Source: Kroppenstedtia sanguinis (GTDB lineage: Bacteria; Bacillota; Bacilli; Thermoactinomycetales; DSM-45169). From it: a stretch of DNA of 64,000 nucleotides. The stretch covers positions 6,093-70,092 of the forward strand of contig NZ_JBNPXF010000017.1 of the NCBI RefSeq assembly GCF_050433445.1, given 5' to 3'. Positions within the stretch are counted from its first letter, which is position 1. Every line of letters begins with the position of its first letter. This document shows, in pieces, positions 45,038 through 53,619 of the stretch. The position numbers and the translations under genes were made by a program. The notes under the pieces were generated by a model, which saw only the letters and a program-made list of their open reading frames with translations, was not told the origin of the DNA and searched no databases.

Positions 45038-45458
45038 CCTCCAACGCTCCCTCCAGTGATTGGATCACCTGCTCCATCCCTTGTGTCAACCGATCGATAT
45101 TTCCGGTGAGATACCAATATCCGATCAAAGTTTCCAAACCCGTGCTGTAACGATAATCAAGTGTGTTGGCGTTTTTGGGAATACTCCTGGACTTGGCGTT
45201 CCTTCCCCGCTTGACCACCGCTTTTTCTTCTTCAGTCAAGTCGTGCTCCAGTAACCTGACAGCCTCCGCCTGTGCAGCAGCAGACACGAAATGGACTGCC
45301 TGCCCGTGGATCTGATTGGGTCGTGTCTCTCCCTGGGCCAACAGGTGATGGCGAATAAATAGTTCATAGACCGCATCCCCCAGGTACGCTAACAGCAAGG
45401 GGTGGATCTCTTCCGGTCTTTTTTTCAGTGTTTCAGTCTGTCCTAAAATCGACTCCAT
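45027..45458 (-). CDS. mrnC: Mini-ribonuclease III
   Basis: The 143-residue RNase III catalytic domain has LLLAYLGDAVYELFIRHHL with the catalytic Asp, and lacks a dsRNA-binding domain. It matures 23S rRNA in B. subtilis. The ATG at 45458 comes directly after the cysS stop; the frame upstream lies inside cysS. Confidence 0.92.
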   Translation of the reverse strand: MESILGQTETLKKRPEEIHPLLLAYLGDAVYELFIRHHLLAQGETRPNQIHGQAVHFVSAAAQAEAVRLLEHDLTEEEKAVVKRGRNAKSRSIPKNANTLDYRYSTGLETLIGYWYLTGNIDRLTQGMEQVIQSLEGALEDGE

Positions 45459-45459
45459 C

Positions 45460-46860
45460 TCATTTCCTCCGCCAGCGGACACCTTGTGGTGTGTCCTCCA
45501 AAATAATCCCCTGCTCGGCCAACTGGTCCCGAATGGCATCCGCTCGTTTGAAATCCCGGGCGGCCCGGGCCTGTTGCCGTTCCTGGATCAGGGCTTCAAT
45601 CTCTCCTGCGAGGGCCACCTCGTCTCCCCCTGTCACCAATCCCAAAATTTCGTCTCCAAATCGATGGATCCAATCTAACACCATCGTAAGGGAACCTGTG
45701 GGAACAACAGAGCGGACCACTGTCTCGTTGGCAAATTTAACCGCCTCATGTAATACGCTGATCCCATTGGCTGTATTCAGGTCATCATCCATCGCCACTT
45801 CAAACTCTTGGGTCAGAGCTGCAAGACGCTCTTTCACTTCCGGCTCAGCCTCTCCTTCCTGAGCCGCCCCCAATCGATGATGCAGGTTGGTCACCGCTGT
45901 GTCGAAGCGTTCCAGATTGCCTTCGATTTGCTGGATCGCCTCATGACTGAAGGAGATAGGATTCCGATAATGGGCCGACAGCAGAAAGTAGCGGAGCGCC
46001 CGGGGGGAATATTGTTCCTTCAATTCATGGACACGAACCACGTTGCCCAGGGATTTAGACATCTTTTCGCTGCCCAGGTTGATATATCCATTGTGAAGCC
46101 AGTACCGGACAAAAGGCTTCCCCGTCCAGGCTTCGCTCTGAGCGATTTCGTTTTCATGATGGGGAAAGCAGAGATCCATCCCCCCAGCGTGCACATCCAA
46201 TGTATCCCCGAGATATTTCCTGGACATGGCGGAGCACTCGATATGCCAGCCGGGACGTCCATGACCCCAGGGGCTTTCCCAACTGATTTCACCGGGCTTC
46301 GCTTTTTTCCAGAGGGCAAAATCTAGCGGGTTCTCCTTCTTCTCATTCACTTCGATCCGAGCTCCCACATTCAGTTGCTCCATCGACTGCCCGGACAATT
46401 TACCATAGTCCGGTTTCCGCTGCGCCCGGTAGTAAACATCCCCCTCCCGCTCATAAGCGTATCCCTTATCGACCAGGACGCGAATCGCCTCCAGCATTTC
46501 CGGGATGTGTTCTGTCGCCTTCGGATGGATATCCGCCCGTTGCACCCCTAGAGCATCCATATCCTCGAAATACGCCTGGATATAGTGTTCCGCCAACGCT
46601 TGGACCGTCGTGTCCTCCTGCTTGGCCGATTCGATCAACCGATCGTCGACATCGGTGAAGTTTTGCACATAAGTAACATCGTAGCCTTTGTATTGCAAAT
46701 ACCGCCGGACCACATCAAAAAAGACAAACACTCGAGCGTTTCCGATATGAATATAGTTGTAGACGGTCGGCCCACACACATACATGGCGACTTTCCGGTC
46801 ATTCTGCGGTCGAAAAGGTTCAAGCTTTCTGGTTTGTGTGTTGAACACGCGTAATGTCAT
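45460..46860 (-). CDS. cysS: Cysteinyl-tRNA synthetase
   Basis: The 466-residue class I synthetase has C29 in YVCGPTVYNYIHIGN (HIGH-type motif about 38-41), zinc ligands in CSAM and HHENE, and KMSKS in GSEKMSKSLGN. It overlaps cysE by about 41 bp, so the two are co-transcribed under the cysteine T-box. Confidence 0.96.
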   Translation of the reverse strand: MTLRVFNTQTRKLEPFRPQNDRKVAMYVCGPTVYNYIHIGNARVFVFFDVVRRYLQYKGYDVTYVQNFTDVDDRLIESAKQEDTTVQALAEHYIQAYFEDMDALGVQRADIHPKATEHIPEMLEAIRVLVDKGYAYEREGDVYYRAQRKPDYGKLSGQSMEQLNVGARIEVNEKKENPLDFALWKKAKPGEISWESPWGHGRPGWHIECSAMSRKYLGDTLDVHAGGMDLCFPHHENEIAQSEAWTGKPFVRYWLHNGYINLGSEKMSKSLGNVVRVHELKEQYSPRALRYFLLSAHYRNPISFSHEAIQQIEGNLERFDTAVTNLHHRLGAAQEGEAEPEVKERLAALTQEFEVAMDDDLNTANGISVLHEAVKFANETVVRSVVPTGSLTMVLDWIHRFGDEILGLVTGGDEVALAGEIEALIQERQQARAARDFKRADAIRDQLAEQGIILEDTPQGVRWRRK

Positions 46861-47560
46861 CCTGCTGCTGCTCCTCTCGAATGGTTTCCTGTTCCTTTAT
46901 CAGACGTTTCAATTGATATTTCAGGCAGTCGATGTCGTACTCCATCTCCTGACATGCTTCCGCCACCGGGTCCGGCAGATTGGCATGATCCAGATCACTG
47001 GAGGATCCGACACGAACTCCGTCCTGAATCACTACATGGCCGGGAACCCCGACGACGGTGGAGTTGGGGGGCACTTCCTTGAGCACCACAGAGCCTGCAC
47101 CGATCTTGGAGCTGTGGCCGATCCGCATCGATCCCAAAACTTTGGCACCTGTAGCGATCATGACACCATCTTCAATGGTGGGATGACGCTTGCCCTTTTC
47201 CTTACCGGTCCCACCCAAAGTGACCCCTTGATAGATGGTTACGTGATTGCCGATCTCACAGGTTTCGCCGATCACCACACCCATCCCGTGATCAATGAAC
47301 AATCCCCGGCCGATACGGGCACCCGGATGAATTTCGATGCCCGTCAGGAAGCGGGCAAACTGTGAGAGAATCCGGGCGACCAGAAACCTTTTTCGCTGAT
47401 AAAACCAGTGCGCAATCCGGTACATCCAGATCGCATGCAAACCGGAGTAAGTCAAAACCACTTCTGCCAAGCTCCGGGCTGCCGGATCTCTCTCAAAAAC
47501 TGCATCAATATCGGATTTCATGATCGAGCGAACCTCTTTCCACCACCGAAATGGATTCAC
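46820..47560 (-). CDS. cysE: Serine O-acetyltransferase
   Basis: The 246-residue enzyme makes O-acetylserine for cysteine synthesis. It has an N-terminal helical region (DIDAVFERDPAARS) and left-handed beta-helix repeats with IDHGMGVVIGETCEIGNHVTIYQGVTLGGTG, including the catalytic His/Asp. The C-terminal ~60 residues are a polar helical tail. GTG start at 47560, 8 nt from GGAGG. It lies between gltX and cysS. Confidence 0.94.
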   Translation of the reverse strand: MNPFRWWKEVRSIMKSDIDAVFERDPAARSLAEVVLTYSGLHAIWMYRIAHWFYQRKRFLVARILSQFARFLTGIEIHPGARIGRGLFIDHGMGVVIGETCEIGNHVTIYQGVTLGGTGKEKGKRHPTIEDGVMIATGAKVLGSMRIGHSSKIGAGSVVLKEVPPNSTVVGVPGHVVIQDGVRVGSSSDLDHANLPDPVAEACQEMEYDIDCLKYQLKRLIKEQETIREEQQQDDITRVQHTNQKA

Positions 47561-47677
47561 AGTTCTCCCCTCCTTCAAATTGTGGCTGGTAAAAATTTAG
47601 GGTCAACCGTAGTTGATTCGCTATATTTTAGATGGTTCGATCGTACTCATCAGCAGATCGGAGTCCATTCCCAGTCC

Positions 47678-47710
47678 AAAAAAAATCTCTGCAGCGCAAA
47701 GGCTGCAGAG
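47678..47710 (-). terminator. T-box terminator hairpin
   Basis: CTCTGCAGC-CTTTGC-GCTGCAGAG followed by A and eight T on the minus strand; the T-box sequence just upstream can form the competing antiterminator. Confidence 0.9.
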
Positions 47711-47985
47711 ACGGATAGAATCCGCGGTTCCACTCTGCTTAGCCGGACCTTCCATCCGACCCGCTCTTCCCGTTAACGGCGGGCACCGGCCCAACCCTAC
47801 CACCTTAAAAACAAAGGTTTGAGGCTTCAGGGGGCGGCTCACGGGTGCATTTCCGTCAGTCGGGAAACGGAGTTGTTTCAGCCGAGCAACTCCTCTCTGT
47901 CGGATCCCTTCCGCCGTACTCTCCCGATCATCACCTGGTTAGATTACCGATGAAGCAGGCTCTCCTGCCGCTTCCGTATCACTTA
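47678..47985 (-). promoter_or_regulatory. Cysteine-specific T-box leader of cysE-cysS
   Basis: On the minus strand the T-box sequence AGTGGAACCGCGG (47722-47735) precedes a strong terminator with stem CTCTGCAGC/GCTGCAGAG and eight T (47678-47710). Further upstream, GAAATGCACCC holds a TGC codon (47847-47849) as the likely specifier, flanked by GGCGG/CCGCC arms of Stem I. Uncharged tRNA-Cys would stabilise the antiterminator and allow expression. The specifier assignment is by eye. Confidence 0.88.
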
Positions 47986-47991
47986 AACCCT

Positions 47992-48020
47992 ATTATATAC
48001 TCCGTCTTCACTGACCACAA
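47992..48020 (-). promoter_or_regulatory. Promoter of the T-box cysE operon
   Basis: TATAAT (47992-47997) with TTGTGG (48015-48020) 17 bp upstream on the minus strand, directly downstream of the gltX stop. Confidence 0.65.
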
Positions 48021-48045
48021 TAACGACCGTCAGCAGGAAAAAGGT

Positions 48046-49521
48046 TCAAGCCTGCCGCTGCAAGAAACCCTTCAATCGGGACAGCACCGTCTCTTTTCCT
48101 AACAGGGAGATCGTCTCTCTCAGATCCGGTCCATGCACCTCGCCAGTCACGGCAGCCCGCACTGGCATAAACAGCTGTTTCCCCTTGTAGCCGGTCTCCT
48201 TTTGAACTGCCTTCATTAGCTGTTTAATGGTATCCGGAGTCAGCTCTTCCTCCGTGGATTCCAGTTGGCCAATCAGTGCTTCTACCACAGTGGGGACTTG
48301 TTCTTGGGCCAGGACCTCTTCGGCTTCATCGGAGTAGGCTACTTCCTGCCGGAAAAACATTTCCGTCAGCTCGACCACCTGAGCTACATAGTCTAGCTGT
48401 TCCTGGTAAAGTCCCACCAGGCGAGTCACCCATTCCTTCTCTTCACCGACGGGTTGTTCTCCGATCCGTCCGGCCTGGGCCAAGTGGGGAATGGCCAAGT
48501 CGGTAATCCGCTCCAGAGAGGATTCTTTGATATAGTGGTTGTTCATCCATTTCAATTTCGCCGTGTCAAACACCGCTGGCGCTTTGGAGACACGCTCCAG
48601 TGAGAACAGGTGAATCAGCTCATCCAGGGAGAAAATTTCCTCTTCCGCTTTCTCTCCTTCCGGCGCCCACCCCAGCAGCACCAAGAAATTGATGATCGCT
48701 TCGGGAAGGTAGCCCAACTCCCGATACTGATCGATAAACTGAATGATCGATTCATCCCGTTTACTCATCTTCTTCCCTTCGGGATTCAGGATGAGAGAAG
48801 CATGAGCAAAGACCGGAGCCTCAAATCCCAAGGCCTCATACAGGAGAATCTGCCGGGGAGTGTTGGAGATGTGCTCTTCCCCCCGAACCACATGAGTAAT
48901 CTCCATCAAAGCGTCGTCTACTACCACCGCAAAATTGTAGGTAGGACGTCCATCGGGACGTTGAATGATGAAATCGCCGATGCCCTCTGTTTCAAACTGG
49001 ACCTCTCCCCGCACCTCATCCTGGACGGTAATCACTCGATCTTCCGGCACACGGAAACGGATGGAGGACTTCCGCCCTTCTCGCTCAAAAGCTTGTCGCT
49101 CTTCTAGGGTCAGGTGGCGACAGCGACCGCTGTATTTTGGAGCCTTTCCTTCCGCCAACTGCTGTTCGCGCTCCTGCTCCAACTCTTCCTGGGTGCAGTA
49201 GCAAGGATAGGCCTGTCCGGCGGCCAGCAGTTTTTGCAGGTGCTCCTGATAGATCTGCAAGCGTTCCATGGAACGGTAAGGCGCATGGGGGCCACCCACA
49301 TCTACGCTTTCCTCCCAATCGATGCCCAGCCACTTCAACGCTTCCATTTGTTTTTGCTCGGCATCGGCCAGGTTGCGTTCTACATCGGTATCCTCAATTC
49401 GGACCACAAAGGATCCACCATTTTTTCGGGCCCACAGATAACTAAAGAGCGCCGTCCGAGCCCCCCCGATGTGCAGATGCCCCGTGGGGCTGGGCGCATA
49501 ACGCGTGCGAACTTCCTTCAT
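48046..49521 (-). CDS. gltX: Glutamyl-tRNA synthetase
   Basis: The 491-residue class I synthetase begins VRTRYAPSPTGHLHIGGARTALF (HIGH motif) and has KKMSKRDES (KMSKS motif). YPCYCTQEEL is the region of the zinc-like knuckle. It is the probable non-discriminating form used with the amidotransferase in Bacillales, by family knowledge only. Confidence 0.95.
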   Translation of the reverse strand: MKEVRTRYAPSPTGHLHIGGARTALFSYLWARKNGGSFVVRIEDTDVERNLADAEQKQMEALKWLGIDWEESVDVGGPHAPYRSMERLQIYQEHLQKLLAAGQAYPCYCTQEELEQEREQQLAEGKAPKYSGRCRHLTLEERQAFEREGRKSSIRFRVPEDRVITVQDEVRGEVQFETEGIGDFIIQRPDGRPTYNFAVVVDDALMEITHVVRGEEHISNTPRQILLYEALGFEAPVFAHASLILNPEGKKMSKRDESIIQFIDQYRELGYLPEAIINFLVLLGWAPEGEKAEEEIFSLDELIHLFSLERVSKAPAVFDTAKLKWMNNHYIKESSLERITDLAIPHLAQAGRIGEQPVGEEKEWVTRLVGLYQEQLDYVAQVVELTEMFFRQEVAYSDEAEEVLAQEQVPTVVEALIGQLESTEEELTPDTIKQLMKAVQKETGYKGKQLFMPVRAAVTGEVHGPDLRETISLLGKETVLSRLKGFLQRQA

Positions 49522-49553
49522 GGTCTCCGTTCACCTCTTGTGCGTGCTGAGAT

Positions 49554-49788
49554 CTGCGTGTTGATTCATCCTGTTTCGGAAGGAGGCCTCACCAGATCCT
49601 CCCGCCAGCAATCTAGTGAAAAAGTCGTCACCCCCCCAGGACACCAAGCCCCTCGTATCCAGTGCATTTCCCATTCGTGTCGTGATCGTCTTAGACCTAC
49701 CAAGTCACAACGCTTTTAGATGGATGGCAAAAACGCTTAGGCAGTGCACGACTCTCTCTCCCTGCTTCCCCGCTTTATCGACAGACTG
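49554..49788 (-). repeat. MITE-like repeat, copy F (inverted), fused to the ispF 3' end
   Basis: One end reads CTGCGTGTTGATTCATCC, sharing GCGTGTTGATT with the right end of copy D. The other end, read on the minus strand, is CAGTCTGTCGATAAAGC, like the left end of copy B. Inside, GAGAGTCGT...TGCC.AAGC follows copy B (GGAGTCGT...TGCCAAAGC). No flanking duplication is seen. The TAA stop of ispF lies within the terminal repeat. Confidence 0.6.
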
Positions 49789-50266
49789 TCTCAGACTGAA
49801 CCAAACAGACAACTGCCATCGAAGCGATCCCTTCTTCCCGGCCGGTAAAGCCGAGTTGTTCCGTAGTCGTCGCCTTGACATTAATATGGGATAAGTCCGC
49901 TTGCAACAGTTGGGCGACGCGCTCCCGGATCGCCGGAATATGGGGTGCCATCTTTGGTTTCTGGGCAATCACAGTCGCATCCAGATTCCCGAGTACATAG
50001 CCTGCATCAACGGCCATTTTCCATACTTCGCGGAGTAATTTTGCACTGTCTGCTCCCTCATACTGGGGATCCGTGTCGGGAAAGTGAGTTCCGATATCTC
50101 CTTTTCCCAATGCTCCAAGTATAGCATCGGTGATCGTGTGCAGGAGGACATCGGCATCGGAGTGTCCCACCAGCCCCTTGGAATAAGGAATGTTCACTCC
50201 ACCCAGGATCAACGGGCGATCCTGCGCAAACTGATGTACATCAAACCCTTGTCCCACTCTGATCAT
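49775..50266 (-). CDS. ispF: 2-C-methyl-D-erythritol 2,4-cyclodiphosphate synthase
   Basis: The 163-residue MEP-pathway enzyme has GQGFDVHQF with the zinc-binding Asp/His, GHSDADVLLHTITDAILGALGKGDIGTHFPD, and TTEQLGFTGREEGIA. The start overlaps the ispD stop (ATGA). The final residues (VQSETVCR) and stop seem to be contributed by the adjoining repeat element. Confidence 0.94.
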   Translation of the reverse strand: MIRVGQGFDVHQFAQDRPLILGGVNIPYSKGLVGHSDADVLLHTITDAILGALGKGDIGTHFPDTDPQYEGADSAKLLREVWKMAVDAGYVLGNLDATVIAQKPKMAPHIPAIRERVAQLLQADLSHINVKATTTEQLGFTGREEGIASMAVVCLVQSETVCR

Positions 50267-50955
50267 TGCGGTCGACTCCTCATCTTCCAGATCGCCTCCG
50301 CCAGAATCATATCTTCTGGCGTGGTCAGCTTAAAATTGCTGTAATCCCCTTTCACCACCCGGACCAGGGTTCCCATCGCCTCCACCAACATGGCATCATC
50401 AGTGGCGGCCAAGCCTTTTCTCCTACCTTCCTCATGGGCTTGTACCAACAAGGAACGGCGGAAAACCTGAGGGGTTTGCACCGCCCACAGACGGCTTCGC
50501 TCCAGGGTGCCAGTCACATCCAAATCCGGGGTGACTTCTTTGATCGTGTCTTTGACAGGAACCGCCAACACCGCGGCACCCACTCTCTTCGCTTGGACCA
50601 ACAACTCTGAGATCTGTTCATGGGTTACAAAGGGGCGAACTGCATCATGAACCAGCACCCACTCCGTCTCCAGTTCCTGCAAAGCACGATAGACACTGTC
50701 CTGCCGCTCCGGTCCCCCGGCTGTGATTCTTACTTTTTCCCGGGGGAGTCTGTATTCATCCAACAACTGCGAGACTGACGTTTCCTCATCACGATGGACA
50801 GCCAGCACCATTCGGCTGATGGCGGGATGATCGAGAAAGACACGAAGCGTCCGGATCAGCACCGGTTCCCCGCACAGATCGAGAAACTGCTTGCTGATCG
50901 CGGCCCCCATCCGCTTTCCCTTCCCCGCAGCCGGGATCACTACACCTGCGTTCAC
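50263..50955 (-). CDS. ispD: 2-C-methyl-D-erythritol 4-phosphate cytidylyltransferase
   Basis: The 230-residue enzyme has the nucleotidyl-transfer loop AGVVIPAAGKGKRMGAAISKQFL and the VHDAVRPF and TDDAML motifs. The GTG at 50955 is preceded by AAGGAG; the open frame upstream lies in the gap after yacL. ispD and ispF act in consecutive stages of isoprenoid precursor synthesis. Confidence 0.94.
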   Translation of the reverse strand: MNAGVVIPAAGKGKRMGAAISKQFLDLCGEPVLIRTLRVFLDHPAISRMVLAVHRDEETSVSQLLDEYRLPREKVRITAGGPERQDSVYRALQELETEWVLVHDAVRPFVTHEQISELLVQAKRVGAAVLAVPVKDTIKEVTPDLDVTGTLERSRLWAVQTPQVFRRSLLVQAHEEGRRKGLAATDDAMLVEAMGTLVRVVKGDYSNFKLTTPEDMILAEAIWKMRSRPQ

Positions 50956-51035
50956 CGCATATCTCCTTTCAAACACAAGAGAGCCCGGCGGCGAGATGTT
51001 CACCTGGCGCCGGGCGTCCGGAAACGCTCTTGGTT

Positions 51036-52142
51036 TTAGAGCGCTTTTTCCAGCAATTTCGGTTTGGCAAAAATCATTCTCCCTGCAGATGTTTGTAACA
51101 CACTGGTGACCAAAACGTCAATCCGTTCTCCAATGTATTCCCGTCCACCCTCGATGACAATCATGGTGCCGTCATCGAGATAGGCCACTCCTTGACCATG
51201 TTCTTTCCCGTCTTTGATCACCTGAACATTGATCTCTTCTCCGGGGAGAACCACCGGTTTAACTGCATTGGCCAGATCATTGATGTTTAGCACCTTGACT
51301 CCCTGCAGTTCACACACCTTGTTCAAATTGAAGTCGTTGGTGACCACTTTTCCGGATAACACCTTGGCCAGTTTAACCAGCTTGCTGTCCACTTCGGACA
51401 CTTCTTCAAAGTCCCCTTCATAGATCAGCACACGCATATTGAGTTCTTTCTGGATTTTGTTCAGGATATCCAAGCCTCGCCGCCCCCGATTCCGTTTCAA
51501 AACATCGGAAGAGTCGGCGATATGCTGGAGTTCCTCCAGAACAAAGCTGGGGATGACCAAAGTGCCTTCCAAAAATCCTGTCCGGCAGATATCGGCGATC
51601 CGTCCGTCGATAATCACGCTGGTGTCCAAGATTTTATGTTCTACATTGTCGCGGTCGCGGCTTTCCTTTTCTTTTTTGCCACGATCCTTTCCTTGACGAT
51701 TCACGGTAAAGATGTTGATTAATTCATCCCGTTTTTTATATCCGACCCGGAACCCCAAGTATCCCAGCAGAGCAGACACCAGAATGGGCAGAATCGACGA
51801 GACGACCGGCAACGGCAATTCCGACAAGGGGGGCTCGATCAGAAATGCTACGATAAGACCAAAGATCAAACCCATTGTACCGAACAGCGTATCTGCCGCT
51901 GGTATTTTCACCAAGCGCTCTTCACTCCAGTGGATCCAACGAACGATCACATTTCCAGTGAACCAGTAGGTCAACAGGTACAGGAGGAGCGCCCCCAGGA
52001 CGGCTCCGATATATGGAGGGGCCGGTACTTCAACAAATCCGATAGGTGGTTGTTGAAGCATCCGAAAGAATGCCGGTCCCAGGTAAAAACCGAGTGTCGC
52101 TCCGATCAATATGAAGGCCAAATGGACAGACCTTTTCAGCAC
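51036..52142 (-). CDS. Membrane PIN/TRAM-domain protein (YacL family)
   Basis: The 368-residue protein has about four N-terminal membrane segments (1-130), a basic linker (GKDRGKKEKESRDRD), a PIN domain opening ILDTSVIIDGRIADI with further acidic residues (VTNDFNLNKV), and a C-terminal TRAM domain (GQGVAYLDDGTMIVIEGG). It is a putative membrane-bound RNase; function unproven. GTG start with GGAGGTG upstream. Same location as yacL of B. subtilis. Confidence 0.88.
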   Translation of the reverse strand: MLKRSVHLAFILIGATLGFYLGPAFFRMLQQPPIGFVEVPAPPYIGAVLGALLLYLLTYWFTGNVIVRWIHWSEERLVKIPAADTLFGTMGLIFGLIVAFLIEPPLSELPLPVVSSILPILVSALLGYLGFRVGYKKRDELINIFTVNRQGKDRGKKEKESRDRDNVEHKILDTSVIIDGRIADICRTGFLEGTLVIPSFVLEELQHIADSSDVLKRNRGRRGLDILNKIQKELNMRVLIYEGDFEEVSEVDSKLVKLAKVLSGKVVTNDFNLNKVCELQGVKVLNINDLANAVKPVVLPGEEINVQVIKDGKEHGQGVAYLDDGTMIVIEGGREYIGERIDVLVTSVLQTSAGRMIFAKPKLLEKAL

Positions 52143-52236
52143 GGGGCTTCACCTCCTCATTCACATTATAGACAATCACTGGAAATCAAAACCCTGTTTT
52201 TTTGCATCTCAGAGGAAATATCCCCGCCCTGCCGAG

Positions 52237-52743
52237 TCAGGCCCGTTCCACCCGGGACTTACTCTCCGAAAGAATAATCTCATCTAACAACCCAAAGGCT
52301 TGGGATTCTTCCATCTCCTTCGCAAGTACCAGTTCACTGATCAGAATTTGGCGGGCATTGTCCAACATCTTGCGTTCCCCCGTGGAGAGACCTTTCTCCT
52401 TGTCCCGAAGCATCAGACAGCGAACCACATCGGCCAAATCATAGATATCTCCGCTTTTCATCTTGTCAAGATTGGCCCGATAACGGCGATTCCAATTGCT
52501 TGACACATCTGAGCTACCATTGGCCAACCGCTCGATCACCTCGGAAATCGTCTTCTCGTCGACTACTTCCCTCAGACCGATGCTGTCCACCTTAGACATC
52601 GGGATCATCACTTTCATATCGCCGACAGGCATGCGCATCACATAATAACGTTGCGATTCCCCGAGAATCTCCTTCTCTTCGATCGCCTCAATGATGCCGG
52701 CGCCGTGCATGGGGTACACCACTTTATCGCCGATGTTGAACAC
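52237..52743 (-). CDS. CarD/CdnL-family transcription regulator
   Basis: The 168-residue protein has an N-terminal Tudor-like RNA-polymerase-interacting domain (FNIGDKVVYPMHGAGIIEAIEEKEI) and a helical C-terminal domain with SSNWNRRYRANLDKM and a following basic helix. Relatives bind the beta subunit and stabilise the open complex. The GTG at 52743 is 8 nt from GGAGG. Two promoter-like pairs precede it. Confidence 0.88.
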   Translation of the reverse strand: MFNIGDKVVYPMHGAGIIEAIEEKEILGESQRYYVMRMPVGDMKVMIPMSKVDSIGLREVVDEKTISEVIERLANGSSDVSSNWNRRYRANLDKMKSGDIYDLADVVRCLMLRDKEKGLSTGERKMLDNARQILISELVLAKEMEESQAFGLLDEIILSESKSRVERA

Positions 52744-52775
52744 TCGACCCACCTCCAAAGGCAATATCCATTTCC

Positions 52776-52804
52776 AAGATATCACAATCAGGGGTATAAG
52801 TCAA
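52776..52804 (-). promoter_or_regulatory. Proximal promoter of carD
   Basis: TTGACT (52799-52804) and TATCTT (52776-52781) are 17 bp apart on the minus strand. Confidence 0.55.
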
Positions 52805-52819
52805 TAAATTAAAACAGTA

Positions 52820-52849
52820 ATCTTAGCACATATCAAACAGTAACGTCAA
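52820..52849 (-). promoter_or_regulatory. Distal promoter of carD
   Basis: TTGACG (52844-52849) and TAAGAT (52820-52825) are 18 bp apart on the minus strand, 40-45 bp behind the proximal pair; the two would act in tandem. Confidence 0.55.
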
Positions 52850-52896
52850 TAGTTTTTTAACAAAAGGTTCATTTTCGGGTGGAAAGCCGGAACAAA

Positions 52897-52926
52897 TTGA
52901 CACTTTCTTCAAGGAAGAGCTATAAT
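52897..52926 (+). promoter_or_regulatory. Sigma-A promoter of the small plus-strand gene
   Basis: Consensus TTGACA (52897-52902) and TATAAT (52921-52926) with an 18-bp spacer, divergent from the carD promoters. Confidence 0.85.
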
Positions 52927-53014
52927 CATTTTGTACGGAATCTTCGATCGCTTCGGACAGTTTCCTCATACCCCGATCCGGTGCTGACGTATGGAATGGA
53001 AGAGGTGAAAAGAG

Positions 53015-53410
53015 TTGGAAACCAAAAACCTGCAGACTTTTCAGCAACAAGTGGAGGACTTGCTTTTGAGACATCGGAGTGTGTTGGACGTTTCCTCCAA
53101 ATTCCAGGAATCCAACAGTCGGGTGAACCGTGCCCTAATGAAGGCAGTGACAGAATGCGGCTGCATTCAGATCCAGGCAGCCCGTCAACCCTTTGCAGAA
53201 GGAACACCTCTTGCGGAAACCAAAAACTCCCTCGACTCCCATCTGAACGGATCATTATGTGACCATTGTCTCGAAGTCGTCAAAACGGAGATGGGAAAAA
53301 ATCTGTTTTATTTGGCTGCCATGTCTAACCTGCTTGAAGTTCAACTGGACGAAGTGGTAAAAGAGGAATCAGAAAAGCTTTCCACTCTCGGGGTGTTCCA
53401 TATGAGATAA
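53015..53410 (+). CDS. Conserved small Bacillales protein (often labelled DUF1573-type)
   Basis: The 131-residue, mostly helical protein reads METKNLQTFQQQVEDLLLRH with TTG start and GAGGTG 7 nt upstream. Notable are TECGCIQI, the SLCDHCLEVV pair of cysteines and a C-terminal STLGVFHMR. I recall similar proteins from Paenibacillus and relatives annotated as DUF1573-domain or nucleotide pyrophosphohydrolase-like, but the function is unknown. It is one of only three plus-strand genes here and has its own consensus promoter and a terminator. Confidence 0.8.
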   Translation: METKNLQTFQQQVEDLLLRHRSVLDVSSKFQESNSRVNRALMKAVTECGCIQIQAARQPFAEGTPLAETKNSLDSHLNGSLCDHCLEVVKTEMGKNLFYLAAMSNLLEVQLDEVVKEESEKLSTLGVFHMR

Positions 53411-53580
53411 ATGCAAAAGGATTCTCGGGCAAAAACCCCAAATCTGTACATCCAGATTCACTAAGGATGTCTCGATCTATTCTACAATAAACTCCTAACT
53501 CCCTTCTATTTTTTCTAAAAATGTAAAATCTAGATCGACTGTGAATAAGAACGAACTCCCCTGCAATCTTAAAAACGGCA

Positions 53581-53615
53581 AAAAAACACCCCTGTGTTTC
53601 ACAGGGGTGTTTCAT
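53581..53615. terminator. Bidirectional terminator between the plus-strand gene and pssA
   Basis: ACACCCCTGTG-TTT-CACAGGGGTGT is a perfect stem flanked by A and T runs. It serves convergent transcription from both sides. The 170 bp before it hold nothing else recognisable. Confidence 0.92.
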
Positions 53616-53619
53616 CTTT

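Noticed and set aside
50988..51020. GC-rich inverted repeat between yacL and ispD as a terminator
   Set aside because: The GCCCGGCG/CGCCGGGC arms are separated by a long loop and no T-run follows on the minus strand.
52823..53074. 83-residue minus-strand ORF behind carD
   Set aside because: It overlaps the consensus plus-strand promoter, the start of the 131-residue gene and the distal carD promoter; it has no ribosome site.
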